64,000 bases of DNA from Flavobacterium sp. (lineage in GTDB: Bacteria > Bacteroidota > Bacteroidia > Flavobacteriales > Flavobacteriaceae). The notes beneath the pieces were generated by a model. That model was not told the DNA's origin. It saw nothing but the letters and a program-made list of their open reading frames with translations, and made no database searches. The stretch covers positions 1,243,033 to 1,307,032 of the forward strand of contig NZ_JAGIAV010000004.1 in assembly GCF_017744675.1 (NCBI RefSeq), in the 5' to 3' direction. Both the position numbers and the translations under genes were made by a program. Below are positions 25,709-34,151 of this stretch, piece after piece; positions within the stretch are counted from its first letter, which is position 1, and every line of letters begins with the position of its first letter.

Positions 25709-27088
25709 ATGAAAATTACCTTTTTAAAATATACTATAACTTTTTTTCTTTTGTTCGGATGGACAATTGCCTCCGCACAAATGATTAAGACCAAAACACC
25801 ATCTCGTCCAAAGGGACAGCAAGATGTGCTTAGAATGGCAGCAGATCCAATTCCGACCGTTCGTGTTGCCTTCATCGGATTGGGTATGCGTGGTCCAGGA
25901 GCTGTAGAAAGAATGACGCATATTCCAGGTGTTGAAATTGTAGCATTGTGTGATATGACTCAGGAAAACACAGCAAAATCAAATGAGATTTTGACTAAGG
26001 CTGGTTTTCCAAAAGCACAAGAATTTTACGGTGACGAAAATGCATGGAGAAAAGTAACCGCTTTACCAAACGTTGATTTAGTATATGTTGCTACAGATTG
26101 GAAACATCACGCTATAATTGGAGTTCAAGCTATGAAAGACGGGAAACATGTTGCCATAGAAGTTCCTGGGGCTTTAACCATGAAAGAGATTTGGGAACTG
26201 ATTGACACTTCTGAAAAAACAAGAAAACATTGTATGCAATTAGAAAACTGCGTTTATGATTTCTTCGAATTGACCACATTAAATATGGCCCAACAAGGTG
26301 TTTTTGGAGAAATTCTTCATGCTGAAGGTTCTTATATTCACGGTTTACAGCCATTTTGGGGAGAATATTGGAACAACTGGAGAATGGACTACAACATTAA
26401 ACACCGTGGAGATATTTACGCCACACACGGGATGGGACCAGCTTGTCAGGCATTAAACATTCATCGTGGTGACAAAATGAATTTCTTGGTTTCTATGGAT
26501 ACCAAAGCCGTTGGAAATCCTGCTTACATTAAAGAAAAATCAGGACAGGAAATTAAAGATTTTAGAAACGGAGATCATACCATGACGATGATTCGTACTG
26601 AAAACGGAAAAACAATTCAAATTCAGCATGATGTTACTTCTCCACGTCCGTACAGCAGAATGTATCAGTTGAGTGGAACAAAAGGTTTTGCAAACAAATA
26701 TCCGCTTGAAGGTTATGCGCTTGACGGAAAAGAATTAAGCGACGATGTAAAACCAAATCATGAAAAATTAAGCGCCCATTCTTTCGTTCCTGAAGAAGTG
26801 AAAAAGGCTTTAATGGAAAAATACAAACACCCGATTGCAAAAGGAATTGAAGAACAAGCCAAAAAAGTAGGCGGTCACGGCGGAATGGATTTTATTATGG
26901 ATTATCGTTTAATTCATTGCCTTCAAAAAGGACTTCCGCTGGATATGGACGTTTACGATTTAGCCGAATGGTCTTGCCTTGGACCATTAACAGAAATTTC
27001 ATTAGATCATAATTCTGCTCCTGTAGAAATACCCGATTTTACTCGTGGCGGCTGGAACAAACTTAAAAAACTAGAGTTTTCAGAATAA
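25709..27088 (+). CDS. GH109-type NAD-dependent glycosidase (alpha-N-acetylgalactosaminidase family)
   Basis: This is a 459-residue protein of the Gfo/Idh/MocA fold. A Sec-type signal peptide (MKITFLKYTITFFLLFGWTI, cleavage near SAQ) and linker precede the Rossmann dinucleotide site VRVAFIGLGMRGPG (about residue 51). The C-terminal half matches GH109 enzymes such as Elizabethkingia NagA: GSYIHGLQP (Tyr-x-His pair), YATHGMGPACQALNI, HDVTSPRPY, GGHGGMDFIMDYR, and the end VEIPDFTRGGW. GH109 enzymes cleave alpha-GalNAc by transient oxidation with bound NAD. I see no twin-arginine motif, although the cofactor would normally have to be loaded before export. It is the last gene of the rightward arm. 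An ordinary sugar dehydrogenase is the alternative, but the C-terminal motifs favour GH109. Confidence 0.85.
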   Translation: MKITFLKYTITFFLLFGWTIASAQMIKTKTPSRPKGQQDVLRMAADPIPTVRVAFIGLGMRGPGAVERMTHIPGVEIVALCDMTQENTAKSNEILTKAGFPKAQEFYGDENAWRKVTALPNVDLVYVATDWKHHAIIGVQAMKDGKHVAIEVPGALTMKEIWELIDTSEKTRKHCMQLENCVYDFFELTTLNMAQQGVFGEILHAEGSYIHGLQPFWGEYWNNWRMDYNIKHRGDIYATHGMGPACQALNIHRGDKMNFLVSMDTKAVGNPAYIKEKSGQEIKDFRNGDHTMTMIRTENGKTIQIQHDVTSPRPYSRMYQLSGTKGFANKYPLEGYALDGKELSDDVKPNHEKLSAHSFVPEEVKKALMEKYKHPIAKGIEEQAKKVGGHGGMDFIMDYRLIHCLQKGLPLDMDVYDLAEWSCLGPLTEISLDHNSAPVEIPDFTRGGWNKLKKLEFSE

Positions 27089-27110
27089 ATATATTGGTTA
27101 GTTAGAGAGG

Positions 27111-27148
27111 GACAAGAGGGCAAAGTAGATGTTGCTCTCTTGTCTGTT
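27111..27148 (+). terminator. Terminator of the rightward catabolic arm
   Basis: GACAAGAGGGCAA (27111-27123) pairs with TTGCTCTCTTGTC (27132-27144), one G-T wobble, followed by TGTTTT. It lies 22 bp after the GH109-type gene. Confidence 0.7.
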
Positions 27149-27169
27149 TTAGACCATACGTAAAAACAA

Positions 27170-27203
27170 AAAAGCCATCCGATATTTTCAGATGGCTTTT
27201 ATT
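27170..27203. terminator. Bidirectional terminator between GH109-type and osmC-like genes
   Basis: AAAAGCCATC (27170-27179) pairs with GATGGCTTTT (27191-27200), with A and T runs on both sides. It should end the leftward OsmC transcript and back up the rightward terminator. Confidence 0.75.
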
Positions 27204-27217
27204 ATTTGGTTAAAAAA

Positions 27218-27619
27218 TTAGTTCCAGTTGAACGTAATTCTTTTTTCGATTTCACTGCTTAAACTTAAGAAAACAGGGCAAGTCATTGCAGCGCGCTCTA
27301 AGATTGTTTTGCTTTTCTCATCGGCTACACCTTGCATTTCAAATACAATTTCGATTGCACCGATTCTTCTTGGTTCAGCGTTCATGATTTTTGTTACTTC
27401 AGCCGTAGAACCAACAAAATCTACTTCCATATCACGAGCTTTAATTCCCATAATTGTCATCATGCAGCTTGCTAGTGCGTTAGCTACAGTATCTGTTGGA
27501 GAAAATGCTTCACCTTTTCCGTTATTATCTAATGGTGCGTCGGAAATGATTTCGCTTCCTGATTGCACATGAATTGAACTTGTTCTTAAATCTCCTAAAT
27601 AGGTTACTTTTGATGTCAT
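27218..27619 (-). CDS. OsmC family protein
   Basis: This is a 133-residue cytosolic protein of the OsmC/Ohr peroxide-reducing fold. The two reactive cysteines expected in the family are present: Cys52 in ALASCMMT and Cys114 in AMTCPVFLSL. It probably reduces organic or inorganic peroxides using thiols, though the exact substrate differs between members. Its ATG overlaps the TAA of the upstream LysM gene by one base, so the two are translationally coupled. An operon linking a cell-envelope LysM protein with OsmC has no obvious biochemical logic but may be conserved. Confidence 0.9.
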   Translation of the reverse strand: MTSKVTYLGDLRTSSIHVQSGSEIISDAPLDNNGKGEAFSPTDTVANALASCMMTIMGIKARDMEVDFVGSTAEVTKIMNAEPRRIGAIEIVFEMQGVADEKSKTILERAAMTCPVFLSLSSEIEKRITFNWN

Positions 27620-29685
27620 TAATTTGCTACTTTTAAAGTTAAGTCACTATCATAATATAAGATATAAACACCTTTATTAGCGTGTCCGCCATCTTCTTTT
27701 CTATAATATTGAAATTTATTATCTACTTGCTGAGTTGTCATCAAATCAGCTGTTTCTTGAAATGTTTTTCCTTGAGATAAACGCATCATTGTGTCAAACG
27801 TCACGTCAAATCCTCTCGTTGCATAAGTTGTCGGATTGGCTTTGTTTTTCAAACGGTATTGTTTCTCATAAATTAAAACCGGCTGCTCGTCGCTTTCACG
27901 CGTTACAGAAGGATACATTAATTTCAACTTCACCAAATTATCAAAACTGATTTCGTCTGTATCTAATGTGCTGTTTGGCTCTAAAATTACCAATTGCACC
28001 TGACATGTCTTTTGAGAATCAAGCAATGCTTTAATCGTAGCTTTTACCATCGCCGTATTACCCGTTTCCATCACCACATAATTCATACGATTTGGAATCA
28101 GCAAGCTTTTTAAATTAGCCACATCCAAACCACCTGTTTCTGTTAAAGAAGCAAAGGCAACACCTTTTTGGTTTTGTTTGATGTAATTGATAACCGATTC
28201 TTTTTTCTTATCTACCACAGCTACAATATTTCCGTTTTTAGAACGCATATAATCAAAAACTGCATTTTTGATCACGTCATTCGAAGGTATAGTTTGGTAT
28301 AAATTTTCAATCGGATTGGCGATATCTTTTGATAAAGGCGAAATTACAGGAACATTATACGAACGCAGCATATTGGCAGTCGTCTCAGCATTAGTTTGGT
28401 AAAATGGTCCAATTACAGCATCTGCATCTTGAAGTTTTGGAGTTAAACCTACCACATTAGAAGTAGTTTTAGTTTCTTGAGAATCATAAATCGCAACATC
28501 AATTGGCAGTTTTAAAACTTTTGCAGAATCGATCGCCATCATAGCTCCAGCATAAAAATCTAAAGTCATGTTTAAGAACTTATCGTTTTTAATTCTGTTA
28601 GCTGTTCCAGAAGTATCGCTTTGCACTTTTGCCATGTTAAAAGGAAGCAATAAAACTACTTTTTTGCGTTCAACTCCTTTCTTTTTCGTTAATTCTACAA
28701 TTTCTGCATCTTCGTTTTCAGTCGATTTTACTTTATCAACAATTTTAATTCCGCCTCCTGTATTTTCAACTGGTTTGTTTACTGAAGAATCAGCTGGTTT
28801 ATCAGGTATTTGAGCTGTAACAATTGGAGCCGGAGCTATATATCCAGCAGGCACTTTCAAAACCATTCCTTCTTTTACACCTTCAGAAAGTGACGGGTTT
28901 AAAGCCACTAATTCGTCTTGCGATAAATGGAAAACTCTCCCTAAACTATAAAAAGTCTCTTTTGGTTTTACCTGATACTCCATATAAGTCACCGCTTTTT
29001 TAGACGTTTCAGCAGGCTTTTTGCTTTCTACAGCTTTTGCCGTTTCTACAGGCGCTTCTGTTTTCGGAGCAGTTCCTTTTATAGTCAATCTATAACCAAC
29101 AGGCAAATTGCTCACGATATCTGGATTGCGTTTTTCCAATTCGTCAACAGTCATATTGTACTGTTTTGCAATGCCAAATTTTGTTTCTTTTGGTTGTACA
29201 TCGTGATATACATATTTTTCAGGACCTTTTTCTTTTGCAGGTTTTGCTGCAGCTTTTGGAGCAGATCCTTTTGCAGGAATAACCAATTTCTGTCCGATTT
29301 GAACACCTGTTTTTTCCAAAAAGGGATTTGCAGCTTTTAAAGCTTCATCCGAAATTCCGTATTTATGTTCAATGCTATAAAACGTTTCTTTTGGCTGTAC
29401 CTCATGAATAATCTCTTTTCCTGAAGCAACAGCAGTTTTAGTTTCAGAAACTTCTTTTTTTGCTTCTCCTGTTTTTGTTGGAATCAACAGCACAGAATTT
29501 GGAACCAATCCCGTTCTAGCATCTGGATTAAGCTGGTAAATATCATAAGGCGTTACCTTAAATTTTTGTGCAATCTGATTAATCGTCTCACCGCTCGATA
29601 CTTTGTACTTCACTACTTTTTCTTGCGAAAACGCGCTTGAAGTCATAAAAAACACGAGAGACAATACTGTTAAATAATATTTCAT
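27619..29685 (-). CDS. LysM repeat protein with periplasmic-binding-like C-terminal domain
   Basis: This is a 688-residue exported protein. A signal peptide (MKYYLTVLSLVFFMTSSAFS) is followed by four LysM modules in the first 290 residues (starting at YKVSSGETINQIA, HEVQPKETFYSIE, HDVQPKETKFGIA and YQVKPKETFYSLG). Low-complexity Ala/Pro/Lys linkers separate them. Residues about 345-680 resemble type-1 periplasmic binding proteins such as amino-acid receptors (RKKVVLLLPFNMA, DAVIGPFYQTNAETTANML, VPVISPLSKD). It probably anchors to peptidoglycan and binds an unknown ligand or partner. A paralogous LysM architecture is encoded just upstream. The OsmC gene overlaps its stop. Confidence 0.85.
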   Translation of the reverse strand: MKYYLTVLSLVFFMTSSAFSQEKVVKYKVSSGETINQIAQKFKVTPYDIYQLNPDARTGLVPNSVLLIPTKTGEAKKEVSETKTAVASGKEIIHEVQPKETFYSIEHKYGISDEALKAANPFLEKTGVQIGQKLVIPAKGSAPKAAAKPAKEKGPEKYVYHDVQPKETKFGIAKQYNMTVDELEKRNPDIVSNLPVGYRLTIKGTAPKTEAPVETAKAVESKKPAETSKKAVTYMEYQVKPKETFYSLGRVFHLSQDELVALNPSLSEGVKEGMVLKVPAGYIAPAPIVTAQIPDKPADSSVNKPVENTGGGIKIVDKVKSTENEDAEIVELTKKKGVERKKVVLLLPFNMAKVQSDTSGTANRIKNDKFLNMTLDFYAGAMMAIDSAKVLKLPIDVAIYDSQETKTTSNVVGLTPKLQDADAVIGPFYQTNAETTANMLRSYNVPVISPLSKDIANPIENLYQTIPSNDVIKNAVFDYMRSKNGNIVAVVDKKKESVINYIKQNQKGVAFASLTETGGLDVANLKSLLIPNRMNYVVMETGNTAMVKATIKALLDSQKTCQVQLVILEPNSTLDTDEISFDNLVKLKLMYPSVTRESDEQPVLIYEKQYRLKNKANPTTYATRGFDVTFDTMMRLSQGKTFQETADLMTTQQVDNKFQYYRKEDGGHANKGVYILYYDSDLTLKVAN

Positions 29686-29778
29686 AATATGGCTAAAAAC
29701 AATTTAATTTCTAATTCTAAAATAAGTTACAATTTTACCAAAAGCAAAATTCGCGCCGTTTGTCTATTGCCGTAAAAA

Positions 29779-31692
29779 TTACCTCAAATCGATTTCTACT
29801 TTAGCAATAATGATTTCTTTATATAACTCATCTTCTTCTTTTTTCTTGCATTTGTATAGCACTTCTTCCATGTTTTCGAATTTATCCGTGTAAACATAGT
29901 AGGAAAGGCTGTTGATATTGAAAAAGAAACTAGCGTTAAATTCACCAGAATCAATGAGTTTCATAATGAGCTTATCTCGGTCAACTGCGTCTGTAAATAT
30001 ACCTAAAACTAAGTAATACCCGTTTGAAACTTCTCTAAGATTATCATAAACTTCTACTTTTACGGTTTTATCAGTCCTCAACGGATTGTCTTTCAATTCT
30101 TGTTTCATTTCTTCCAATGAAATTGTTTTTGAATTTTCTCCCGAATTATTTTTTTGATGCTTTTTAACCGCTTCGTCCTGATATTTTTTCAATTTAACCA
30201 AAGCCAGTTTATCATCAAATTTTCTCGCTTCCATGCTATAATAAGAAGCTTTGCTAATATGTCTTTTAACTTCAATTTTTTTCTGAGTATCCAACGAATC
30301 GATTTTTGCAATCAAAAGCTGATTTTGCGCATCGCCTTTCTCCTGCTCTGCTTTATATTTTTTTATTTCTTCTAAAGACAAGCGCTGCTGCAAAGAAGAT
30401 GTATTATTATTCTTTTCGCTTTCGCGGATTTTCCTCTTATACTCCTGATTTTCCTCAACTGCAATTTTTTCCACTTTATTCATCAAACCGGCATACACTT
30501 TTCTGTTTTCTGCCAGTTCCGTTTTCAGCTGAGATGATAATTCGTTGGTTTTATTAATTCCTTCAGAAGATTGTTTTTCCAATCTCTTTGATTCTTCAAC
30601 ATTCAAAATATCCATTCGCTTTAATTCCTTCAAATCATCGTTCATTGCCGTAACAAGCGAATCTAATTTTGCCATTAAAACATCTTGAACATTTTTGTTT
30701 GCTTCTAGGACCAAACGTAATTTTTCTACCGAATTTTCTTTAGAACCGTTCATATCATTCAGATTCACTTTCAGATCGTTAATTTTTATAATTTTGTGAT
30801 TCATTTCTCTCTGAACAACCAAGCGATCTTTCAAATCTTCGATTTCAACTGTTTTGGCTTTTGTTTTTTCAACTACAACTTGTTTTTCGGCCAAAGCCAA
30901 CATCAACTCTTCGCTTTCGTTTGCCGGTTTAATTGCTTTGGTATTGATGGCTAATTTATTTCCGACAATTAATCCGTTTACAATTTCTGGATTTTGAGAT
31001 TCTAATTGATCAATTGAAATTCCGTATTTCTTAGTAATTGAAAACTTTGTTTCTTTGGGTTCTACCACATGAAAAACCGTTTCCTGATTAATTACGCGAA
31101 CTCTTCCGTCGAGCGTTTTTCTTTTATTCGGAATTGAAATCGTCTGTCCGATCTGCAATCCATTAATCAAAATGTCTTTATTTAGATTTTCCAAATCCTG
31201 AACCGAAACATTATATTCTCTAGCAATGCTGAACAAAGATTCTTTTGCTACAACTTGATGTGTCGTTTTGGAAGAAACAGCAACTTCTGATTTTGCCGTA
31301 TGATCTGAATTTTGAGGAATGATTAATTCTTGACCAATTTGGAGTCCGTTGGCTAGAATTTCTTGATTGGCATTTTGAATAGCTTCTACCGAAACATGAT
31401 ATTGTTTAGATAAACCAAACAATGTTTCTTTGGGCGCAACAATATGGGTTTGCTGCTTTAAATTTGTATTTTCTGAGGGATGAATTGGAATCTTTATAAT
31501 CTGATTGTCCTTGATTCCGTTTTGCGATTCGGGGTTGAGTTTGTAAATCTCGTCTATAGAAACCTTGTATTTTTGGGCAATGAAAAAAGCGGTTTCTCCT
31601 TTTTGAATTCTGTGTTCAATTATTGCATCTTGTGCAGTTATTTTGTTAAAAGACAAAATAAACACAAGAGAAATCGTTAAAAGTTCTCTCAT
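29779..31692 (-). CDS. LysM repeat, coiled-coil exported protein
   Basis: This is a 637-residue exported protein with a signal peptide (MRELLTISLVFILSFNKITA). Four LysM modules lie within the first 240 residues (HRIQKGETAFFIA, HIVAPKETLFGLS, HQVVAKESLFSIA, FHVVEPKETKFSI). A long charged segment (about 260-520) has heptad-like patterns suggesting coiled coil. The final 90 residues form a small SPOR-like alpha/beta domain (NGYYLVLGIFTDAVDRDKLI). Everything points to peptidoglycan binding; similar LysM/SPOR-like proteins accompany motility and secretion machinery in Flavobacteria, but that is only an association. The start codon is directly before the signal peptide, and guaA lies 63 bp upstream in the same direction. 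Confidence 0.8.
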   Translation of the reverse strand: MRELLTISLVFILSFNKITAQDAIIEHRIQKGETAFFIAQKYKVSIDEIYKLNPESQNGIKDNQIIKIPIHPSENTNLKQQTHIVAPKETLFGLSKQYHVSVEAIQNANQEILANGLQIGQELIIPQNSDHTAKSEVAVSSKTTHQVVAKESLFSIAREYNVSVQDLENLNKDILINGLQIGQTISIPNKRKTLDGRVRVINQETVFHVVEPKETKFSITKKYGISIDQLESQNPEIVNGLIVGNKLAINTKAIKPANESEELMLALAEKQVVVEKTKAKTVEIEDLKDRLVVQREMNHKIIKINDLKVNLNDMNGSKENSVEKLRLVLEANKNVQDVLMAKLDSLVTAMNDDLKELKRMDILNVEESKRLEKQSSEGINKTNELSSQLKTELAENRKVYAGLMNKVEKIAVEENQEYKRKIRESEKNNNTSSLQQRLSLEEIKKYKAEQEKGDAQNQLLIAKIDSLDTQKKIEVKRHISKASYYSMEARKFDDKLALVKLKKYQDEAVKKHQKNNSGENSKTISLEEMKQELKDNPLRTDKTVKVEVYDNLREVSNGYYLVLGIFTDAVDRDKLIMKLIDSGEFNASFFFNINSLSYYVYTDKFENMEEVLYKCKKKEEDELYKEIIIAKVEIDLR

Positions 31693-31755
31693 AAATAGTA
31701 GGTTATAAAAAATTAAGGCCTTACAAATGTAAGACCTTAATTTTAAATTATGCTA

Positions 31756-33285
31756 CTATTCCCACTCAATTGTTGCAGGTGGTTTTGAACTAATATCGTA
31801 AACTACACGATTCACGCCTTTTACTTTATTGATAATGTCGTTTGACACTTTCATCAAGAAATCGTAAGGTAAATGAACCCAGTCAGCCGTCATACCATCT
31901 GTAGATTCTACAGCTCTAAGCGCTACTACTTTTTCGTAAGTACGCTCATCGCCCATAACACCAACAGAGTTTACAGGAAGCAAAATTGCTCCAGCTTGCC
32001 AAACTTTATCGTATAATCCCCAAGATTTTAATCCTTCGATGAAAACAGAATCTACATCTTGTAAAATTCTAACTTTCTCTGGCGTAATATCTCCTAAAAT
32101 TCTAATTGATAATCCAGGTCCTGGGAAAGGATGTCTTCCTAATAATTCTGGATCTATTCCTAATGAAGCTCCTACTCGTCTTACTTCATCTTTGAAAAGC
32201 ATTCTAAGAGGTTCTACAATTTTCAACTTCATATAATCTGGCAATCCACCCACGTTGTGGTGTGATTTAATGGTAGCAGATGGTCCTTTTACCGAAACAG
32301 ATTCGATAACGTCTGGGTAAATTGTTCCTTGCGCCAACCATTTTACGTCTTCTAATAAGTGCGATTCATCATCAAAAACTTCGATAAATACACGACCAAT
32401 TGTTTTACGTTTTGTTTCAGGATCACTGATTCCGGCTAATTCGCCAAGAAAACGATCTCCAGCATCAACTCCTTTTACATTTAATCCCATTCCTTTGTAT
32501 TGATCTAATACATTTTGGAATTCGTTTTTACGTAAAAGTCCGTTGTTAACGAAAATACAGTATAAGTTTTGTCCGATTGCTTTGTTTAATAAAACAGCTG
32601 CTACAGTAGAATCTACTCCTCCAGATAGACCAAGAACTACTTTGTCGTTTCCTAGTTTTTCTTTCAATTCGGCCACCATTTCTTCTACGAAAGCATTTGG
32701 AGTGAAATTTTGAGGAACTTCAGCAATTTTCACCAAGAAATTCTCTAACATTTTTGCTCCTTCAGTAGAGTGGTAAACTTCTGGATGATATTGAATTGCA
32801 TAAGTAGTTTCGCCTTCAATTTTATAAGCTGCGAATTCTACATCATGCGTACTTGCTAATTTTATAGCATTTGTTGGAAGAGCTTTGATACTATCACTAT
32901 GGCTCATCCAAACTTGACTGTTTGGAGAAACTCCATCAAAGAAAGTTTCATTTTCTTTAATATAAGACAAGTTAGCTCTACCGTATTCTCTTGTATTTGA
33001 AGCAGCCACTTCTCCACCGCTGAAATGAGCCAAATATTGAGCTCCATAACAAACAGCAAGCAAAGGCATTTTACCTCTAATTTGCGATAAATCAGGATGT
33101 GGAGCATCTTCTCCTCTTACAGAGAAAGGGCTTCCTCCTAAAATTACGGCTTTATAACTTGATAAATCACTTGGAATGTGATTGTAAGGAAAAATTTCGC
33201 AGAATATATTTAATTCGCGAACTCTACGCGCAATAAGCTGAGTATATTGCGATCCGAAATCTAAAATAAGTACGTTGTGTTGCAT
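31756..33285 (-). CDS. guaA: GMP synthase (glutamine-hydrolysing)
   Basis: This is a 509-residue cytosolic enzyme converting XMP, ATP and glutamine to GMP. The class-I glutamine amidotransferase domain comes first: ILDFGSQYTQLIARRVREL, the nucleophile loop LLAVCYGAQYLA, and the YHPEVYHS His/Glu pair. The ATP-pyrophosphatase domain with the P-loop VVLGLSGGVDSTVAAVLL follows, then the dimerisation domain ending RVVYDISSKPPATIEWE. I start it at the ATG at 33283-33285. A TTG two codons upstream is also in frame but lies inside a TACTTTTG promoter-like box. That box ends only 3 bp before the ATG, so the mRNA may be leaderless. Confidence 0.97.
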   Translation of the reverse strand: MQHNVLILDFGSQYTQLIARRVRELNIFCEIFPYNHIPSDLSSYKAVILGGSPFSVRGEDAPHPDLSQIRGKMPLLAVCYGAQYLAHFSGGEVAASNTREYGRANLSYIKENETFFDGVSPNSQVWMSHSDSIKALPTNAIKLASTHDVEFAAYKIEGETTYAIQYHPEVYHSTEGAKMLENFLVKIAEVPQNFTPNAFVEEMVAELKEKLGNDKVVLGLSGGVDSTVAAVLLNKAIGQNLYCIFVNNGLLRKNEFQNVLDQYKGMGLNVKGVDAGDRFLGELAGISDPETKRKTIGRVFIEVFDDESHLLEDVKWLAQGTIYPDVIESVSVKGPSATIKSHHNVGGLPDYMKLKIVEPLRMLFKDEVRRVGASLGIDPELLGRHPFPGPGLSIRILGDITPEKVRILQDVDSVFIEGLKSWGLYDKVWQAGAILLPVNSVGVMGDERTYEKVVALRAVESTDGMTADWVHLPYDFLMKVSNDIINKVKGVNRVVYDISSKPPATIEWE

Positions 33286-33288
33286 GCG

Positions 33289-33296
33289 CAAAAGTA
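33289..33296 (-). promoter_or_regulatory. Putative -7 box abutting the guaA start codon
   Basis: The minus strand reads TACTTTTG (TAnnTTTG), ending 3 bp before the ATG. With usual spacing the transcript would begin at the A of the ATG. No convincing -33 element is seen. Confidence 0.4.
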
Positions 33297-33405
33297 CTTT
33301 TTATATTTGAAATTGAAAAATTGATTTTTGATTTTTTTTTCTTTTTAAGTACCGACATACTAAGCTGCTAATTTTCTGAGTTATTCTCTTTAAAATGAAC
33401 AAAAA

Positions 33406-33442
33406 ACTTAGCATCTTAGCACCTTCAAAACTTAGAAACTTA
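33406..33442. repeat. CTTAG-type degenerate short repeat, third copy
   Basis: It contains AAAACTTAGCATCTTAGCAC and CTTAGAAACTTAAA, the same family as 1555-1590 and 1681-1721. It occupies the gap between the divergent guaA gene and the lipoprotein gene at 33505. Confidence 0.6.
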
Positions 33443-33504
33443 AAAAAGAAAAAACCAACAGATCCAAAAATTCGTATTTAGACAAAAACCCATTTAAATT
33501 AACT

Positions 33505-34032
33505 ATGAAATCAAAACTTATTGCCCTGACTGCTTTTCTGTCAATTTTATTTTCATCTTGCAACACTGTTGATGATTTATTGACTTTTACCATTTCGAAT
33601 AATACTTCGATTAAGATTCAAAGCACTTCGCCAATTAATTTGCCTTCTGAGATTATTACGCCAGAAGTAACTACCAATTCTTCGGCTGAATTTCAAAACA
33701 ATAAAACGAAGGCAAGCTTAGTGAAAGATGTTAGAATCAAATCGCTTAAATTGTCGATTACAGATCCGTCTGATAAAACTTTTACGTTTTTAAAATCGGT
33801 TCATTTGTACATCTCAACAGCCAATTCAGAAGAAATCGAATTAGCTTATGCAGACAATATCAATGTATCTAGCAATTCAATCGATTTGACCTGTACAGAT
33901 AAAAGATTGGACGAATACATTAAAGCAGACAGCTACAAAATAAGAACTAAAGTAACTTTAAAAGAAACTCTAACGCAAGATGTAACTGTAAGAGCAGATA
34001 TGAAGTTTAAGGTTACTGCGGATCCGTTTTAG
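33505..34032 (+). CDS. Hypothetical lipoprotein
   Basis: This is a 175-residue exported lipoprotein of unknown function. The signal peptide MKSKLIALTAFLSILFSSC ends in a lipobox with Cys19. The remainder alternates short beta-strand-like stretches with Ser/Thr-rich segments and has no cysteine pair or metal motif I recognise. It stands alone between the divergent guaA and a convergent exported protein. A conserved-fold assignment would need structure prediction. Confidence 0.8.
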   Translation: MKSKLIALTAFLSILFSSCNTVDDLLTFTISNNTSIKIQSTSPINLPSEIITPEVTTNSSAEFQNNKTKASLVKDVRIKSLKLSITDPSDKTFTFLKSVHLYISTANSEEIELAYADNINVSSNSIDLTCTDKRLDEYIKADSYKIRTKVTLKETLTQDVTVRADMKFKVTADPF

Positions 34033-34044
34033 TCTGAGGTTCAA

Positions 34045-34151
34045 AGTGACAAAGTAACAAAGTGACAAAGGTTCAAAGGTTCAAAGAAACGAAGTGTAAA
34101 AACTTTGTCGCTTTGAACCTTTGTTACTTTGTAACTAGCGCCAAAAGCGCG
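34045..34151. repeat. Imperfect palindrome between convergent genes
   Basis: The left side repeats CAAAGTAACAAAGTGACAAAG and GGTTCAAAG. The right side CTTTGAACCTTTGTTACTTTG is its imperfect complement, followed by a short GCGCCAAAAGCGCGC hairpin overlapping the end of the leftward gene. It probably acts as a bidirectional terminator and belongs to the dispersed intergenic repeats of this window. Confidence 0.5.

Noticed and set aside
25709..27088. Simple sugar dehydrogenase of the Gfo/Idh/MocA type
   Set aside because: The exported location and the C-terminal GH109 motifs (SYIH, YATHGMGP, GGHGGMD) favour the glycosidase family.
27228..27572. 114-residue open frame antisense to the osmC-like gene
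   Set aside because: It fully overlaps OsmC in the opposite strand and has a non-protein-like composition; the OsmC reading is secure.
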